Source of the DNA: Tenebrio molitor
Lineage: Eukaryota > Arthropoda > Insecta > Coleoptera > Tenebrionidae
DNA length: 64,000 nt
NCBI RefSeq assembly: GCF_963966145.1
Contig: NC_091047.1
Coordinates: 16,802,001-16,866,000, forward strand
Direction: 5' to 3'
Shown piece by piece: positions 1-10,567 of the stretch. Within the stretch, counting starts at the first letter, position 1. Each line of letters begins with the position of its first letter. The notes beneath the pieces were generated by a model. The model searched no databases, was not told the origin of the DNA, and saw only the letters and a program-made list of their open reading frames with translations. The translations under genes and the position numbers were made by a program.

Positions 1-296
1 TCTGTTAATTGGACAAGAGTTCATTAAGTTAATATTAAACAATCTTGGTGGTTCTGTAATAAATCGTGATTCACTACGTCAAACACCTTTCACAGGTGTA
101 AGAATTTTATTCTTCACTGATAGACGAACAGGTTAAGCACTCGAAGAATACATTCTTTAGTCGAATGACCAGCCAAATATCCATTTTATGAGTTGGAAAA
201 CGTTGTATTGATTTAAGAAATTAAGTAGTTGACAGTTATTTGGCAAACGTTCATTCAAAAAATTAGAAATTATCTGGATCCTCTCATTTTTTACAG
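1..296 (+). other. Intron of the GMP reductase gene
   Basis: AT-rich sequence with no coding signal, ending in a pyrimidine-rich acceptor (tttttacag, last base 296) directly before the first visible GMP reductase exon. The gene's 5' exons lie outside the window to the left. Confidence 0.75.
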
Positions 297-922
297 GCGG
301 GCAATGTTGTCACTGGTGAAATGGTCGAGGAGCTGATTCTCTCCGGCGCCGACCTGATTAAAGTGGGCATCGGCCCCGGCTCGATATGCACCACCCGGCT
401 AAAGACCGGCGTCGGCTACCCCCAGCTGTCGGCGGTGCTGGAGTGCGCCGACGCCGCCCACGGCCTCGGCGGCCACATCATCTCCGACGGTGGCTGCACC
501 TGCGCTGGCGACGTGGCTAAGGCCTTCGGGGCCGGCGCCGACTTCGTCATGGCCGGAGCGATGTTCTCCGGGCACGACCAGTGCGACGGCGAGGTGATCG
601 AGAAGAACGGCAAGAAATTCAAACTGTTCTACGGAATGTCGTCGGAGACGGCCATGCAGAAACACGCAGGTGAGGACCGCCGACGCACAAGTCAGACCTT
701 CAAGGATTGACGTTTCCGACAGGGGGTGTCGCCGAATACAGGACGTCCGAGGGGAAGACCGTCGAGGTGCCTTACAAGGGAGACGTGGAACCCACTGTGC
801 TGGACATCTTGGGCGGGTTGAGGAGCGCATGCACCTACACAGGGGCCGCCAAGCTGAAGGAGTTGCCAAAGAGGGCCACCTTCATCCGGTGCACCCAGCA
901 ACTCAACACCATCTTCAGTTAA
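297..922 (+). CDS. GMPR: GMP reductase, C-terminal two exons (partial gene)
   Basis: GMP reductase converts GMP to IMP and ammonia with NADPH in cytosolic purine salvage. Exons are 297-670 and 724-922; the 53-nt intron runs from gtgagg to ccgacag. The first exon enters in frame with AGNVVTGEMVEELI and includes the family loop GPGSICTTR, whose Cys and Thr belong to the catalytic IMP/GMP-binding site, then KTGVGYPQLSAV, HIISDGGC and FYGMSSETAMQKHAG. The second exon holds GGVAEYR, GKTVEVPYKGDV and the C-terminal FIRCTQQLN, stopping at 920-922. About 190 residues, roughly the C-terminal 55 percent of a normal 345-residue enzyme. The exons are much more GC-rich than their surroundings, which fits a conserved housekeeping gene. 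The segment after FVMAG differs somewhat from the usual AGH motif. I see no frameshift. Confidence 0.93.
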
Positions 923-1039
923 TTCGGCGAACTCTTGAAGTTTTTTGTTTTTTAGTTCGGTCCAAATTAGCGATTTGCCTCATAGATGTAGGTCCCAAGC
1001 GGAATTCGTTTGGCGCCCAACATGGGGTGCCCTCAACTA

Positions 1040-1492
1040 TACAGGGTTATTCACGTAAGATGACGAGCCTCGCAGGTAAAAATGCAACCCAAAATACATT
1101 TTATAAAGCATTCATTGTGTTTTGGTATTTAAAAATTAAATCAGGAATCCAAGTTAGTATTCTACATATTTTCTATTAGTTTGAAAGGTTATCTGTCATT
1201 GCATTTTTCGTTTATATTTAGTATTTGAAGATGTTTTCAAACGATGACAAAACCGACATGATTCTACCTAAACCATTACTTTTGTGATTTTAAATTTTTT
1301 GATTATTATTGTTATTAAATCATACTTTGTTGAGAGAGGTCAGAACTTGACATTCATTAGGCTAACGTTAAAAGCTATCTATGTTTTATGTGCATTACGA
1401 TAATGTAATATGGATCCAGATAGCTTTATAAATTGTATTTTGGGTTGCATTTTACCTAGTCAAGCTCGTTATCTTACGCGAATAACCTTGTA
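1040..1492. mobile_element. Inverted-repeat element (MITE), TA target site
   Basis: The left end (CAGGGTTATTCACGTAAGAT from 1042) and the right end (ending AATAACCTTG at 1490) are inverted copies over about 70 bp, both including the block ATGCAACCCAAAATACA. TA dinucleotides flank the ends, as for Tc1/mariner superfamily insertions. The 450-bp body has no coding capacity. Related truncated copies lie near 32867 and 56725. Confidence 0.8.
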
Positions 1493-2102
1493 GTGTTATC
1501 AAGAGAGTTTGCAATCGAGTCAGCGTTGAAAGTGTCGTTGATTGAACTGCATGCAAATTGTCAAATGAAAAAGCAATGGTGAAGATGATAGTTAAAAAAA
1601 AATATTATCAAAAATATCGCAATTAAAAAAAATACTCATCTCGAGGTTGACTCGATCACAAATTTTCTTAGCACACTATACTTGTTGATTGTTTGACAGC
1701 ACAAACACTAGTTAAGGGTAAATTTTATTTATTTTTATTTATGTTTTATCGAATACGAAAGTGTACGGACTACGACAATTATATTTTTTAGAGTTTTTTC
1801 TGTAGCTCGCATAACACAACTATACACCAAGAAGTGTTTTTTATCTACATTTTTGTCTCTTGTTACTGTGATCGTGAAGATCTGTTTGTTTCGCGCCTAA
1901 TTTCGATGTTACGTGGAAACACTTGTTATAAAAAATTATTTTTTGAATAAATTAGGTGCTTGTATGATGGCAATTTCATTTTTAATCCGAGATAATCCTG
2001 TTGACTCGAATGTCAAAAACATTCATTGCATTTTATGGCTCCATAATCAAACAAACGGTCGGATAAAAGAGAACGAAAATCGCCCCAGTTGTTGACTGCA
2101 AG
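1493..2102. other. Intergenic region upstream of gene A
   Basis: AT-rich, no convincing ORF or RNA gene. It presumably holds the promoter of the peritrophin-like gene at 2103. No clear TATAAATA box like those of the later cluster genes was found. Confidence 0.4.
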
Positions 2103-2684
2103 ATGAAGCGTCCAGTTCAGCTTTGGATGTTTTTCATTTTTGCAACGTTGGTACCAGCCGACGAGATCGGAAGCGAGTGTGCTTTCCCGGTGAAGTGCCT
2201 TGGCGACAAGAATTTCACTTTTTGTTCGATCGTGGATGGCCAACCTGTCTTACAAAATGAAACTTTTACCTGTCCAGAAGGCTACATCTGCGTTCCAAAC
2301 CCATACGCACCGTAGGTTTTGACGGTTAGTAACTTCCAGCGATTGTCAATTAATTCACTTGTGTTTAGGTGCGTCGAGGCTCCGACGACCACCACTACTA
2401 CCACAAGTTCCACAAAATCTCCAGGTGAGAAAATAAATATGGGCATTGTAAATTAATGTTTTGTAATGTTTGCTCATACGTGATTGTTTTTAGTGACAAT
2501 TCCTTCTTCCTTCAAATGCTTCTTTGGGGCCACTTTTCCAGCTTCTATTTGCAATCAGTACTACGAGTGCGAGCGCGTATTGTGGTGGTACGAAGTAAAA
2601 TTAAGAACTTGCTTCCTGGGGCTGGCTTACGATCCTATAAGAAAACGATGCGTTCCTCGTCTCGAAACCGGTTGTGTTCTTTAA
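2103..2684 (+). CDS. Secreted single-CBM14 peritrophin-like protein (gene A)
   Basis: Three exons, 2103-2311, 2369-2424 and 2494-2684, give a 151-residue secreted protein. Introns are 57 and 69 nt with GT-AG ends, phases 2 and 1. Residues 1-19 are a signal peptide with core LWMFFIFATLV. Residues 20-70 form a Cys-containing N-terminal segment with TFCSI and TCPEGYICV. A Thr/Ser linker follows, encoded by the 56-nt exon. Residues 97-149 are one CBM14 (peritrophin-A) domain with six cysteines at 97, 108, 114, 128, 141 and 149, including CNQYYEC and LWWYE. CBM14 binds chitin, so a peritrophic-matrix or cuticle role is inferred. Exon lengths and phases match genes B and C, marking a shared origin. 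Confidence 0.85.
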
Positions 2685-2764
2685 GTTATACATAACCAAA
2701 ATGTTATCAGTTATCACACTAGCATTTCTCCTGTTTTTTTTTTTTTTTAATTTATTCAGTGTAA

Positions 2765-3020
2765 TACAGGGTGAGCAACAATAACTGTTACAGTTGGCAA
2801 AAAAAAATTTTACATAAAGTTTTCAAGACTGTGAATTGTACCTATTTCGGTTTGTTTTACTGACAATATTGACACCTGGTATACATTTCAAATTTAAACT
2901 TCTTGGTTTTTGTAATCTTTTATTAATAAAATGGTTTTCTCGTTGGAACATGACATAAAAGTCACCAAAAATCACCAGAATTTATTGCCAACTCAATCAG
3001 TACCTGTTGCTCACACGGTA
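2765..3020. mobile_element. Short inverted-repeat element (MITE)
   Basis: The left end TACAGGGTGAGCAACAATAA and the right end (CCTGTTGCTCACACGGTA) are imperfect inverted copies over about 30 bp, including TTGGCAA / TTGCCAA. About 255 bp, no coding. It lies directly 3' of gene A. Confidence 0.7.
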
Positions 3021-3029
3021 GTACCTATA

Positions 3030-3415
3030 TTATACACCAAGGTGAAGAAGTTCATGATTATAGCCAGAGCGCCAAGATTAGAGCCCGAGGCGTGTCGAGG
3101 GTTCTAAGGTGCGAAGGCTATAAGGGACTTCTTCACCGTGGTTTATATACTATTTTTTCCACTACTAGATACGTTAAAACCCTTTCGGATAATAATTATT
3201 AATAAAATTATTTTGTCCGATGCGACCATCCGAGTTCTGATTTTTCAACGGTTGCTATCAAAATCGTCTACGTTAACCAATGAAATCAACGAAAATCTTT
3301 CGTTGCTAGGTGACGGCTGTTCATTATTTACCTAGGTTAATAATGAAAATTATTACTAACCTTGGGAGAGAAATTCTACTTCTGGGGTCGGTTCGAGACT
3401 AGTAGTGGAAAAAAT
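3030..3415. repeat. Hairpin-bearing dispersed element, copy 1
   Basis: Starts with a long imperfect hairpin (3033-3155). Arms of about 55 nt (CACCAAGGTGAAGAAGTTCA / CTTCTTCACCGTGG) flank a GC-rich apex, GAGCCCGAGGCGTGTCGAGG. About 260 nt of AT-rich tail follow, including TTGTCCGATGCGACC. The whole unit recurs in reverse orientation at 18524-19312 inside the first intron of gene B, which shows it is a dispersed element. Confidence 0.7.
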
Positions 3416-3443
3416 ACTTTTTACAGTAGTTATTGAATATATA

Positions 3444-3918
3444 CTGTGAGATCATTTAAATTTATAATTAAAGTAGACTATGGGTCAGTTTACACAAGCG
3501 AAATTAAGTTAATCGTAATCAAATACGAGATTAACTGAACACGTGATCAGATTGAACCAATTGAAGTTTCGGATTCATGGGTTAATCGCGCATTAAAATT
3601 TAATTCGAATTAAATATTTAATTCTCTTTCTATAAACTGGCCCTTAGAGTTTTAAATTAGATTGCCAACACTGTTGACAACTTGATTTGAATTGTCAAAA
3701 TGACGCCTCAAAATTCAATACAAAATATGAAACGGCGAATTAACAGTTGTATCCAAGCCGGGGGAGAACACTTTGAACATTTTTTATGATTGTCAATAAA
3801 GCTGTAGATATTATTTTCTAGTGCTTCATTTCTTTTAAATTAAAACAACACAACATTGTTTCCAATCTAATTTAAAAGTCATAGCCTACCTTAATTATAA
3901 ATTTAAATGATCTCACAG
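3444..3918. mobile_element. Mariner-type MITE with a transposase C-terminus remnant
   Basis: Near-perfect terminal inverted repeats of about 38 bp (CTGTGAGATCATTTAAATTT... at 3444 and its complement ending 3918). Within it, plus-strand 3727-3789 reads MKRRINSCIQAGGEHFEHFL and then a stop. That matches the C-terminal end (RR...CI...GGHFEHL) of mariner-type transposases. An AATAAA follows at about 3796. The element looks like an internally deleted transposon keeping only the last ~20 codons. Confidence 0.7.
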
Positions 3919-4499
3919 GACTTAATGCGTAATGTACATAAAAATATGCTATGTTACACTAGTAATCCGATGCAACTTCTATGCTAATAAAAACGATTTT
4001 AAAAAATTGACCTTGTAAAGTTCACCGAAAAAGTTTTTTTTTTTAATCACGACCCAAAATACCGAATTTCGCTCTTGTGTAAATTCCCTGAACATCGTTT
4101 CCTTTATATGACCAATATAGCACAGCTAAAAAAATGATATCTTAGATTAGCAAACTAGAGTGTCAGAAATTAATTTTTCAGAAAATGTTCGTTGCACTCG
4201 TATCAATACAATTGAATCACCAAGAGATATAAAAAAAATAAATGCACTCATATATGGACCTATTGCAACTTACATTTTGCAACATTGAAAGCTTGACAAG
4301 CAACAAAATGCATCTCATATCACTGGTAACAGTTCGTTGCAAAAAAAAACGGGAACTGTCGGAATAAAATTGACACATTTTTACAATTTTTTGATAGTGA
4401 AACCTTCTTACGAGAAATAGGTTAGAATTATGATTAAAATTCAGTGATATTTTTAAAAATTACTTGATAGGTATTGTCAAGTAGACATTTAAAGTTACC

Positions 4500-4694
4500 T
4501 ATAGTCTTTGCCAAAGGCAAATAACCACCAACACTGCAATCTACCCAAAAAATCAACCGGCAACGTTGTACACTTAGATTTTATTGGTCTAGAATTCTAG
4601 TAATATCAAAATTGCCATTATACACTTAGTGTAATTTTGTTTTCACCAACATAATTCAATAGGTGGTGGTTATTTGGGTTTGGCACGGACTATA
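4500..4694. mobile_element. Short inverted-repeat element (MITE)
   Basis: The ends TATAGTCTTTGCCAAAGGCA and the complement of the sequence ending GGTTTGGCACGGACTATA pair over about 32 bp, including AAATAACCACCA / GGTGGTTATTT. 195 bp, no coding. Confidence 0.7.
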
Positions 4695-4748
4695 CCTCAA
4701 GTTGCAAAAAACAACTTTGCATTTGCAACAGCACTTTTATGGCATTAG

Positions 4749-7032
4749 TCATTTGAAATTACTTTGAAACTGTACTTATATGGAATATGCCGCGGGGAAG
4801 AACCATTTAATTTCCGTAAAGCTAACCTGTTGGGTCTCTACGATTGTATTGCGAATTGTGACTGGAGTTTTCTGCATGCTGTGAACGATGTGAATGTGGC
4901 AGTCGGTTTATTTTATGAAAAGTTATATGACATGTTTCGGCAGTTTGTACCGCTGAACAGAGCGAATTCTTCACATTATCCGGTCTGGTATACAACCGAC
5001 ATTATTAGGAAATTAAAACACAAGTTTAAGGTTTTTAAAAGATACAAAAAAACTAAGTCACGCTCTACATTAATTGAATTTAGGACCTTGAGACGTGATC
5101 TTAAGATCAGCATTAATGCAGCATACCATGAGTATATTTCTACGGTTGAACAGCAACTAACTCACGACCCTCGTTGTTTTTGGTCATTTGTGAACCATAA
5201 AAGGAAATCTAGTACTATTCCTTCAGTTATGCAATTAGATGAGGTCGAGTACTCCACCCCGCATACTATCGCTAACGCCTTTCTATCCTACTTCGAAAAG
5301 AATTTTTCGTCACCATCAATGACGGATTTTCAGTTTAATAATCCTTGTAACAACAATTATATTCATTTGCCAAGTATTTCTACTGATGATATCCTAAGGC
5401 ATCTTTTAAAACTGAAGCCGTCTTCTGCCAGCGGTGATGATGCCCTTCCTGGTTTTATCCTTAAGGATTGTGCTCAAATACTGGTTACGCCTTTGCATTT
5501 TTTATACAATTTAATTTTAACAACCTCAGTTTATCCTTGCTTATGGAAGGTTGGTAAGATATGTCCTATATTCAAGTCGGGTAAGAAGAATATTATCTCA
5601 AATTATAGACCTGTCACCATTCTACCGCATATTTCCAAGGTATTTGAGTCTATTATTTACTCTTATATATATACTAATGTACAAAATGTTATCTCTGAAC
5701 ATCAGCATGGATTTTTTAGGGGTAGGTTTACGTCCACCAATTTATCTTGCATCTCGCATTTCATTTCAGCTGCGTTGGATAAAAATACTCAGGTTGATGT
5801 CATCTACACCGACTTTTCAAAAGCATTTGATCGCATCGATCATAACATCTTATTAAATAAACTCAGACACTTCGGGTTCAGTGACTCTCTTTTAAATCTA
5901 TTCGAGTCTTATTTATCGGATCGTTTTTGTTACGTAAATGTTTTAGGTTTCTATTCTGCTCGGCTAGTTGTAAATTCAGGTGTTCCCCAAGGGTCTAATT
6001 TAGGTCCCTTGCTTTTCCTTTTGTTTATTAACGATATCGTTGAAATATTTAGTTTAAATGTGCTTTTGTTTGCTGATGATGTTAAGCTGTATTCTACTAT
6101 TAGAGATATTTCTGACTGTATGCGTTTGCAATCAAATGTTGATGTGCTTTATGGTTGGTGTCGCAGTAATGGTCTCCCCTTGAATCGTGACAAATGCTAC
6201 ATTCTCTCGTTCTCTCGTAAGACCAAGCCGCTTATGTTCGATTATAGAATTGGGAATGCTTTATTGACTAGGTGTTTCACTTTCAAGGATTTAGGCGTTA
6301 CATTTGATGCTCAATTCACCTTCAATGAACATGTTGATATTATTGTGGCATCATCAGTCAAAACTTTAGGTTTCATCTTTCGATCATGCAAACGATTCAG
6401 GTCTAAGAGTTGCTTAAGGACACTTTATTTTACCTTGGTCAGATCTAAATTGGAGTACTGTTCAATTGTATGGTCGCCGATCTATCGAAGAGGTGTTGAT
6501 GCTTTGGAGTCGGTTCAGAGGAAGTTTGCCAAGTATCTTCTGTTCAAGTTAATTGCGGAATTTCCTCCAAGAGGTACTCCTAATTCTGTTCTTTATGATA
6601 TGGCAAATCTGCGTTCTCTCAATATGAGACGTAATGATAGCTTTCTGATATTTCTATATAAGATCATACACGGCATTATTAATTCTCCCTTCTTGTTATC
6701 CCAAATTTATTTCAATGTGCCTCGGGCAAATCTTAGATCTGGTCGTTTTTTTTATGTTCCGCGAGCAGTTACTAATATACTGCATCGTTCCCCTCTTTAT
6801 ACTGCCTGCACATTATTCAATAGCAACTGTAGTGAGTGCTATATTTTTGTGATTAGTCTTGGACAATTTAAGAGATTGATTACCTGCATTTCAGAGGTTT
6901 AATTGAGCGTTTCCCGTAACGGGTACACAGTCGCTTTTTGAGCTGTTGCATTGTATAACGCTGTTTACTGTTGGTTTTTGTTTGGGTGTACAACCTGTTA
7001 ACCAACATACCAAATAATAATAATAATAATAA
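4749..7032 (+). mobile_element. 5'-truncated LINE (jockey/I-like) with (TAA)n tail
   Basis: Holds the reverse transcriptase ORF described in the next entry, a short 3' UTR (6903-7012) and a (TAA)n tail at about 7014-7032. The endonuclease half is absent. 5' truncation with a simple-repeat 3' tail is the usual result of target-primed reverse transcription. The tail type resembles I/jockey-group elements, but the clade is uncertain. Confidence 0.8.
4764..6902 (+). CDS. LINE ORF2 reverse transcriptase (endonuclease half missing)
   Basis: An uninterrupted 712-codon frame. It has no natural start because the frame opens at 4749 inside the truncated element. The N-terminal linker (residues about 15-150) contains FNFRKAN and PVWYTTDI, typical of the region between endonuclease and RT. 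RT motifs follow in order: SASGDDALPGFILK, SNYRPVTIL, HGFFRGRFTSTNL, the catalytic block DFSKAFDRIDH, GVPQGSNLGPLLFLLFIND and the catalytic LLFADDVKLY (F436-D439). The C-terminal block includes RSKLEYCSIVW. No stop or frameshift across 2.1 kb suggests a young insertion. It cannot be autonomous here without the endonuclease and a promoter. Confidence 0.85.
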   Translation: MKLYLYGICRGEEPFNFRKANLLGLYDCIANCDWSFLHAVNDVNVAVGLFYEKLYDMFRQFVPLNRANSSHYPVWYTTDIIRKLKHKFKVFKRYKKTKSRSTLIEFRTLRRDLKISINAAYHEYISTVEQQLTHDPRCFWSFVNHKRKSSTIPSVMQLDEVEYSTPHTIANAFLSYFEKNFSSPSMTDFQFNNPCNNNYIHLPSISTDDILRHLLKLKPSSASGDDALPGFILKDCAQILVTPLHFLYNLILTTSVYPCLWKVGKICPIFKSGKKNIISNYRPVTILPHISKVFESIIYSYIYTNVQNVISEHQHGFFRGRFTSTNLSCISHFISAALDKNTQVDVIYTDFSKAFDRIDHNILLNKLRHFGFSDSLLNLFESYLSDRFCYVNVLGFYSARLVVNSGVPQGSNLGPLLFLLFINDIVEIFSLNVLLFADDVKLYSTIRDISDCMRLQSNVDVLYGWCRSNGLPLNRDKCYILSFSRKTKPLMFDYRIGNALLTRCFTFKDLGVTFDAQFTFNEHVDIIVASSVKTLGFIFRSCKRFRSKSCLRTLYFTLVRSKLEYCSIVWSPIYRRGVDALESVQRKFAKYLLFKLIAEFPPRGTPNSVLYDMANLRSLNMRRNDSFLIFLYKIIHGIINSPFLLSQIYFNVPRANLRSGRFFYVPRAVTNILHRSPLYTACTLFNSNCSECYIFVISLGQFKRLITCISEV

Positions 7033-7034
7033 GG

Positions 7035-7255
7035 CAGAATATAGCCTAAGGGAGTCCGTTTCGGCTCAGGGACGCGAGGGTCGCGGGTTCGATTCCGACC
7101 CAGGGCGAAATTTAAAATAATAAAAAAAAAGGCTATATTCTATCTCGTGATTCGGAAGTCACGTTAAGCCATTGGTCCCGGTCTACTGAGTTGGTCATCA
7201 TGCCCCTCATAGATTTGTAAACCAGTCCTAGACTGTGTAACAACATTTTTTTTTT
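7035..7255 (+). mobile_element. tRNA-type SINE, copy 1
   Basis: Carries pol III internal promoter motifs: an A-box-like tagcctaaggg at 7043-7053 and a perfect B box GGTTCGATTCC at 7086-7096. Then comes a tRNA-unrelated body and a T-rich stretch. The body (CTCGTGATTCGGAAGTCACG, GTTGGTCATCATGCCCCTCA, CAGTCCTAGACTGTG) recurs at 14556. It is not a tRNA gene because the acceptor-stem halves do not pair. It sits right after the LINE's (TAA)n tail. Confidence 0.75.
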
Positions 7256-7503
7256 TTTTTATAATAATATATTCAATCCAAACTACGATTTTCTGATCCC
7301 TTTGTACCTTTATTTGGTTCAAAAATATGAAAAAAATGCTGTTGCAAATGACAAGTTTCCAGTTACAACATTTCGAACTGTAAAGTATTAAAGAAGTAGA
7401 TTTATAAAAGTAATACACTACAATAATAAGAACACAACAAAGAAATCAAGAAAACAAAAAAATAAAAAAAATCAAATTCGGAGAAAACAAAGAAATTTAA
7501 CAT

Positions 7504-8546
7504 TTAATAGTGCGTGTTGGCACACCGTGCCTTTATTACAGCTGCACAACATTGTCTTATGCTTAAAATGAAGTTTTGTATAACTCTTTGCTTAATTTCT
7601 GCTCAAACTTGAGTTAGACCCAAAGACAGCTGATGAAGAGTTGTTGGTGGATTTGGTAACCTTCTAACTCTTTTATCTGTAGGATCCCACAATTACTCGA
7701 TGAGGTTTAGATCTGAACTCCTTGCTGGCCATTGCATTTGCCCAATTTCGACCTCACGGAAATAATGCTGCACTATTCCCGCAACGTACGGTCGACCATT
7801 ATCATGCATAAAAATAAAGTCATCCCAATAAATGGTCGGAATTGGACAATATGAGGTTCCAGAATATTGGTAATGTACGTCGCCGCATTTTGGTTTCCTC
7901 TTTCTAGCACCGCCAACTCTGTGCGAGCGTCGAAAGTGACACCTGCTCAAACCATAACGGAACCTCTTCTAAAATTGACTTTCGGGATAATGTTACATTG
8001 AGCATATCGCTCTCCTGAGCATCGGTTCACCCGGACACGTCTGTAACTTTGATCCAGGCAACATCTGGACTCGTCAGAGAACATTACTAACCTCCATTGA
8101 TCCAATTCCCAATCAACGTGATTTTGGGCAAACAGCAATCGTACTCTTCGCTGAGCCGCTGTCAAGTGTGGGCCCCTTGCTGGTATCCTGGGCCTTAAAT
8201 CGTGTTCAGCAAGTCTTCTTCTAAGAGTATTTGCACTAATTTGGAATTGATATCTTCCTAAAGTCATAACTTGCAAAGCTGGAGCAGTCAGAGTCCTGTG
8301 TCTCAACGACTGTAAAAGCAGAAAACGATCCCGTTGAGCTGTTGTTGTTCGTCTGCGTCCTTGTCCAGGTCTTCTAGAGTATTCTCCTGTCTCGTGGAAA
8401 CGACGCAAAACTCTAGATACCGTTGACTGGTGCAGATCAAGACCATTTGCAATATCTTGTTGATTAATACCGTCTTCGGCTAGTACAACAATTTGTGCAC
8501 ATTGTTCGGCTGTTGTATATCAACTTAAACGTTGGTAGGGATTCAT
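7504..8546 (-). pseudogene. Dead Tc1-like transposase
   Basis: The minus-strand remnant has the full length of a Tc1 transposase, about 345 codons. An HTH region (INQQDIANGLDLHQSTVSRV) and RRPGQGRRRTTTAQRDRFL precede the DDE core: the first Asp in VMFSDESR, the second in MHDNGRPY, the Glu in WPARSSDLNLIE. Lesions are a stop at 8520-8522 after eight codons, a stop replacing the Trp of VMVWAGV near 7948, a frameshift near 7805, a stop after NLIE at about 7690 and another near 7606. I found no terminal inverted repeats around it. Confidence 0.85.
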
Positions 8547-8922
8547 TTTCGAAATTTATGACTGAAGGAACCAAAACTTCTTACTAACCGTCTCTCAAAT
8601 CCACAATCAAAATGCTTTACGAAATTGACCAATAACACTAATACAAACTTTTCATAATAAACAACTTTAGAAGTTATCAACATGGCGATTTTTGCTACTA
8701 AACAAAAGAAATACGATAAAATAAGAGATTCAGCGTAAGGAAATCGCAGAAGAAGTAAAATACAAAAAACTACTATTGTGAATAAAATAGTAGATATACA
8801 AACCTCAAACCTCGGCAAAAGTACCATTCCTGTGTCTCGAGAACTAGTTCACCTCGAGGCGAGCCTCTCGATAAACTATTGTTCTCTCGATAGGAATGGA
8901 ATACTTTCCGCCTCGGTATGTA

Positions 8923-9340
8923 ATACCTATACCGGGACATTTTTGTAACATTGAACATAGCCCATACTTATTCCCTACGTTCAGTTTTAAAAAACACAGG
9001 TCAGTGCATGTATGTAATCACGTAACCAAGGTAACGAAAATAAGTACTTGAGAGTTTAACAAAATGGTCCAGTTGTTTGAAGAAGAAATACACATAATGC
9101 AGTTATTCTATGCCAATCAGAGCATTAGAAATGTGCATGATATTTCCAATGCAACACCTGATAGACCAATTCCATCAATCGGAACAATTTTTAACATTAT
9201 TTCAAAATCTCTGGTGTTCGGTGTAGTTGCTTGCCTAGCAACTCACAATGCATTGATCTGTGTTTGTTAAAATTGAACATAGGGAACAAGTATGGACTAT
9301 GTTCAGAGTTAAAAAAATGTCCCGGTACAATATAGGTACT
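8923..9340. mobile_element. MITE with 65-bp TIRs and a transposase HTH remnant
   Basis: The arms at 8923-8992 and 9265-9340 are inverted copies (CCGGGACATTTTTGTAAC..., GAACATAGCCCATACTTATT...). Between them, the plus-strand reading from 9064 starts MVQLFEEEIHIMQLFYANQS and has PDRPIPSIGTIFNII. This fits the N-terminal HTH (DUF4817-type) found in some mariner-type transposases. The catalytic domain is missing. Confidence 0.65.
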
Positions 9341-9522
9341 ATTAATCGATTGTACCACAGCCATCTCTACTTACAAGCCGTGAAGTTAAAATTGGCTACA
9401 CCGCTTAGTCGTCTTCAAGTGGTTCTATGCGCCAGGCCGCTCAAAGCGCCTTATCTAGTTAATTCGTTTGTTGGTAGGTAATTTTTTTAAATTTCATATA
9501 GTAATGTAATGAATAAAGGATA

Positions 9523-10006
9523 TACAGGGTGTTTGAAAATTGCTAGTACAAAAAAAAACTGTGGCATCTGAAAGCCCTAAGAAATCCAAGAAACCAATTT
9601 TTAATTTTTTAAAACAAAAGGGATAAAGTAACCCTATATATGCATATTCCACGCCTCAGGCGGGGCAATATTTTTTAAACCTTGGTAACCAAGCGTGATG
9701 ATCGTAGTGATAATGAAGGACTATACAACAATATGAAAAATTTATATTTTTTTGCAAGATCTTGGCAACCACAGATTGACAGTTTAAGAACATCGAATTT
9801 TTTATTTCGTTATTGCTTAACAACGTGAAGTGTCTTTTTAAAATACCTTAACTCAGTGGTGCACTAACAATTTTAACCCAATTTTTAGTAATTTTTATCT
9901 CGAAAACTAGAGGATTTTTATTAGAATTTTCTTTTGCCGATGACTTCAACTCACCATCACCAATTACCAGGTTTTTTTTGTACTAGCAATTTTCAAACAG
10001 CCTGTA
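9523..10006. mobile_element. Nested MITE, TACAGGGTGTTTGAAAATTG ends
   Basis: The ends are inverted copies over about 35 bp (TACAGGGTGTTTGAAAATTG then CTAGTACAAAAAAAA) and TA dinucleotides flank them. About 484 bp, no coding. It lies inside the larger element 9350-10988. Confidence 0.75.
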
Positions 10007-10024
10007 TAAAAGGGAACGTATAAA

Positions 10025-10325
10025 AATAGTAGTTTATTTAACGAGTTTGCGTGTAAATTGGACCTTTTTTGGCATGAATGGGCCAGTTTAAAACGCGAGT
10101 GAAACGCGTTTTAAAGGGCCACGAGTGCCAAAAAAGGCCACATTTACACACGAACGAGTCGAATACAACGTTTTTTTGTTTGACTAGCCTCTTAAAGGCT
10201 CAAAATTCGCTTAAAATCTGTAAAATTAGCTTGACGTTTCGTTTTGACAAGTTGTGACATTTATCAAAATCCGTTCACACAAGAGAAAATTCTCAAATTC
10301 TGACAGTGTCGAACAAAAAACGTTA
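10025..10325. repeat. Hairpin-bearing dispersed element, second family, copy 1
   Basis: Hairpin 10040-10160: arms GTGTAAATTGGACCTTTTTT / AAAAAAGGCCACATTTACAC around an apex containing AAACGCGAGTGAAACGCG. A conserved downstream block follows (TTGACGTTTCGTTTTGACAA, CAAATTCTGACAGTGTCGAA). Other copies lie at 17503-17738 (apex deleted) and 61303-61450. Confidence 0.65.
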
Positions 10326-10352
10326 TTAAGATTTCAACGATTTTCATACTTA

Positions 10353-10567
10353 GTACGGTCGGTGGACAAATAAAACTGGGACACTTAAAATTGAATCTAC
10401 GTAAATCAGACCATTGAATAGTCAATATATTTGTCAGTGTCTATATAATATGTCATACCAAAGTTAACCTATTTGTAATAAAGCCGTAATTAAACGATGC
10501 AAATTTGTAAATTTTGACTTATGTGATTGTCATTTTTGTCCCAGTTTTATTTGTCCATCGACTGTAC
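10353..10567. mobile_element. 215-bp MITE, copy 1 (GTACGGTCGGTGGACAAATA)
   Basis: TIRs of about 27 bp (GTACGGTCGGTGGACAAATA then AAACTGGGAC). A second copy lies in reverse orientation at 29881-30095 with high identity throughout, including ATGTCATACCAAAGTTAACC. Confidence 0.8.

Noticed and set aside
399..901. Minus-strand ORFs opposite GMP reductase
   Set aside because: Shadows of a GC-rich conserved coding exon on the other strand; no family motif.
7035..7110. Possible tRNA gene (A and B boxes)
   Set aside because: The acceptor-stem halves do not pair, and the sequence continues into a body shared with a second copy, so it is a SINE head.
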